The position numbers and the translations under genes are program-made. A stretch of DNA of 14,389 nt from CAZFAP01 sp964516325 (GTDB lineage Bacteria > Auribacterota > JABMQX01): assembly GCA_964516325.1 (NCBI GenBank), contig CAZFAP010000126.1, positions 1 to 14,389 of the forward strand, written 5' to 3'. Shown here one piece after another: positions 13,431 to 14,389 of this stretch. The notes below the pieces were generated by a model. It saw only the letters and a program-made list of their open reading frames with translations, searched no databases and was not told the DNA's origin. Each line of letters opens with the position of its first letter. Position 1 is the stretch's first letter.

Positions 13431-14156
13431 CTACCACCACTGCTCGGGGGGCTCGAGGCGAATTTCCATAGCCTCGAAGTGGCGCCACCGGGCATGTCCG
13501 TCGAGGAACAGGATGTTGCCGCCGGCGGGCTTGGACTGGTCGAGGTGGCTCGTGCGGTGCGGCTCATTCCATCCGCCCCAAATCTCCGTGAAATCGCGAC
13601 CCTGCGAGATGACCGCGTCGAGGACGATCTCGGTCTTGGTCGGGTTATCGCCGTCAATTCTGGTCTGGTAGTTTTTCCCACGAAGGGGCGGAAAGGCGCG
13701 GCTGAACCTTTCCATGAGCCAGAAATAGCCGCTGACGCAATATCCGGAGAAGTTCCAGAGCTCGTCGGTGTCCTGAATGGAACCGGAAGGGCAGTAGAAG
13801 ATGTGCCTCTGGCCTCCGGCGAGGATGATGGCGTCCCGCGTGGCGATGGGGAGGTCCCAGAGCCAGGGTCCGACTGTGCCGGGATGAACTGGCAGTTCGC
13901 CGTCGTTCTCGTTGGCGTAGATGGAAAGGGCGTTGCCGATCTGGCGGAGGTTGGATAGGCAAACCGCGCGGCGAGATTTTTCTTTTGCCTTGTGGATGGC
14001 AGGCAACAGCATCGCCGCAAGAATGGCGATTATGGCGATGACGACGATGAGCTCGATCAGCGTGAAGCCGGAACGCCGCCCCGGTCTTTTCGATCTTAGA
14101 AGGCTGGCGACCCCGGAACCTCTTCCTCGTCTCACAAGCAACATTGAATGAACCAT
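13431..14156 (-). CDS. Type II pseudopilin-like protein with DGH C-terminal motif
   Basis: This 241-residue protein carries a class III prepilin signal: basic leader, RRSG then FTLIELIVVIAIIAILAAM, with cleavage expected between G30 and F31 and the usual Glu at +5 (E35). After the membrane helix (31-54) come an amphipathic helix with CLSNLRQIGNALSIYAN and a globular part with CPSG. The end has the GGNILFLDGHARW motif typical of the large families of prepilin-like proteins in PVC and related phyla. It lacks the His nine residues before DG (a Lys is there), so it belongs to a variant. The start at 14156 has GGAGGG 7 nt upstream. A role in a type II secretion-like or surface system is inferred. 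Confidence 0.88.
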   Translation of the reverse strand: MVHSMLLVRRGRGSGVASLLRSKRPGRRSGFTLIELIVVIAIIAILAAMLLPAIHKAKEKSRRAVCLSNLRQIGNALSIYANENDGELPVHPGTVGPWLWDLPIATRDAIILAGGQRHIFYCPSGSIQDTDELWNFSGYCVSGYFWLMERFSRAFPPLRGKNYQTRIDGDNPTKTEIVLDAVISQGRDFTEIWGGWNEPHRTSHLDQSKPAGGNILFLDGHARWRHFEAMEIRLEPPEQWW

Positions 14157-14289
14157 GTTGCGCCCTCCAACCCGGCTGAGGTTTTGCTTTTTCAAGTTCG
14201 GCGAGAACGAATACCCGGTTGCGAGCTGTCGAGACAGGGGCGCTGCGCCGGCGCTCCAGCTGTTTTCGCGGCCCGCGGGCTTTGTTGAC

Positions 14290-14295
14290 ATTATA
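14290..14295 (-). promoter_or_regulatory. Candidate -10 box for the pseudopilin gene
   Basis: On the minus strand TATAAT (14295-14290) is a perfect -10 hexamer about 130 nt upstream of the start. The sequence 17 bp further upstream (TGGCGG) is a poor -35. A TTGACC lies 25 bp upstream, too far. An activator or another sigma factor may be involved. The rest of the window end (14296-14389) shows nothing I can name. Confidence 0.4.
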
Positions 14296-14389
14296 CACCC
14301 AACCTAACGCACCCGCCACTGGTCAAGTACAAAAGGGTGTGGCTGTATTTGAGTGGGTGACCGCAATGGGTAACGCTTGCCCGCCAAAG

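Noticed and set aside
14296..14326. TTGACC upstream of TATAAT as a full promoter
   Set aside because: Spacing is 25 bp, outside the working range.
1..14389. CRISPR array, rRNA genes, insertion sequence with transposase, integrase
   Set aside because: No regularly spaced direct repeats, no rRNA segments and no DDE, Tyr or Ser recombinase motif was seen on either strand.

Overview
The window looks like chromosomal DNA of an uncultured bacterium from the PVC group or a neighbouring phylum (Verrucomicrobiota, Lentisphaerota or Omnitrophota-like). This placement is an inference. It rests on a type II pseudopilin-like protein ending in the GGNxLFLDGH motif that is abundant in those phyla, a HAF-repeat exported protein, C-termini of the form 'TYQLQASTDL..W...FYRL', a MEMO1-family protein, an EF-G-like paralogue, and many GC-rich palindromic intergenic repeats. 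No 16S rRNA or other decisive marker is present.

Left part (1-6520), housekeeping genes. About 1 kb of gene-free, repeat-rich DNA leads to a near-consensus promoter (778-807), a 200-nt potentially structured leader and a small two-helix membrane protein (1012-1287) with a good intrinsic terminator. Facing it on the minus strand is a compact run transcribed in the order EF-G-like GTPase (2968-5007), YebC (2155-2901), RuvC (1585-2082), with gaps of 66 and 72 nt; it pairs translation factors with Holliday-junction resolution. Upstream of it lie a palindrome-rich spacer, a MEMO1-family gene (5321-6136) and a tRNA-Cys(GCA) with its own promoter (6390-6517).

Middle part (6527-9111), directly downstream of tRNA-Cys. 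This is a patch of very small minus-strand genes. It holds a frameshifted ribbon-helix-helix (RHH) relic, a CGNR-like zinc-finger protein, a membrane-anchored zinc-ribbon protein, two further small Cys-cluster proteins, an intact RHH protein and a possible 25-codon ORF. A stem-loop with a U-tract points to an unannotated plus-strand transcript end inside the patch. The layout resembles an accessory or decaying mobile segment next to a tRNA, but I found no integrase and no duplicated attachment site.

Right part (9127-14389), surface proteins and toxin-antitoxin modules. A secreted HAF-repeat protein (minus) lies head-to-head with the 3' remnant of a beta-helix surface protein (plus); both end in the same kind of C-terminal module. 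Next come a HicB-HicA pair in antitoxin-first order, a 650-nt GC-rich gene-free stretch, a nucleotidyltransferase-HEPN (MNT-HEPN) pair with its own promoter, and the pseudopilin-like protein. All intact genes to the right of the tRNA read on the minus strand. Most long plus-strand reading frames in the window are antisense shadows of these genes.
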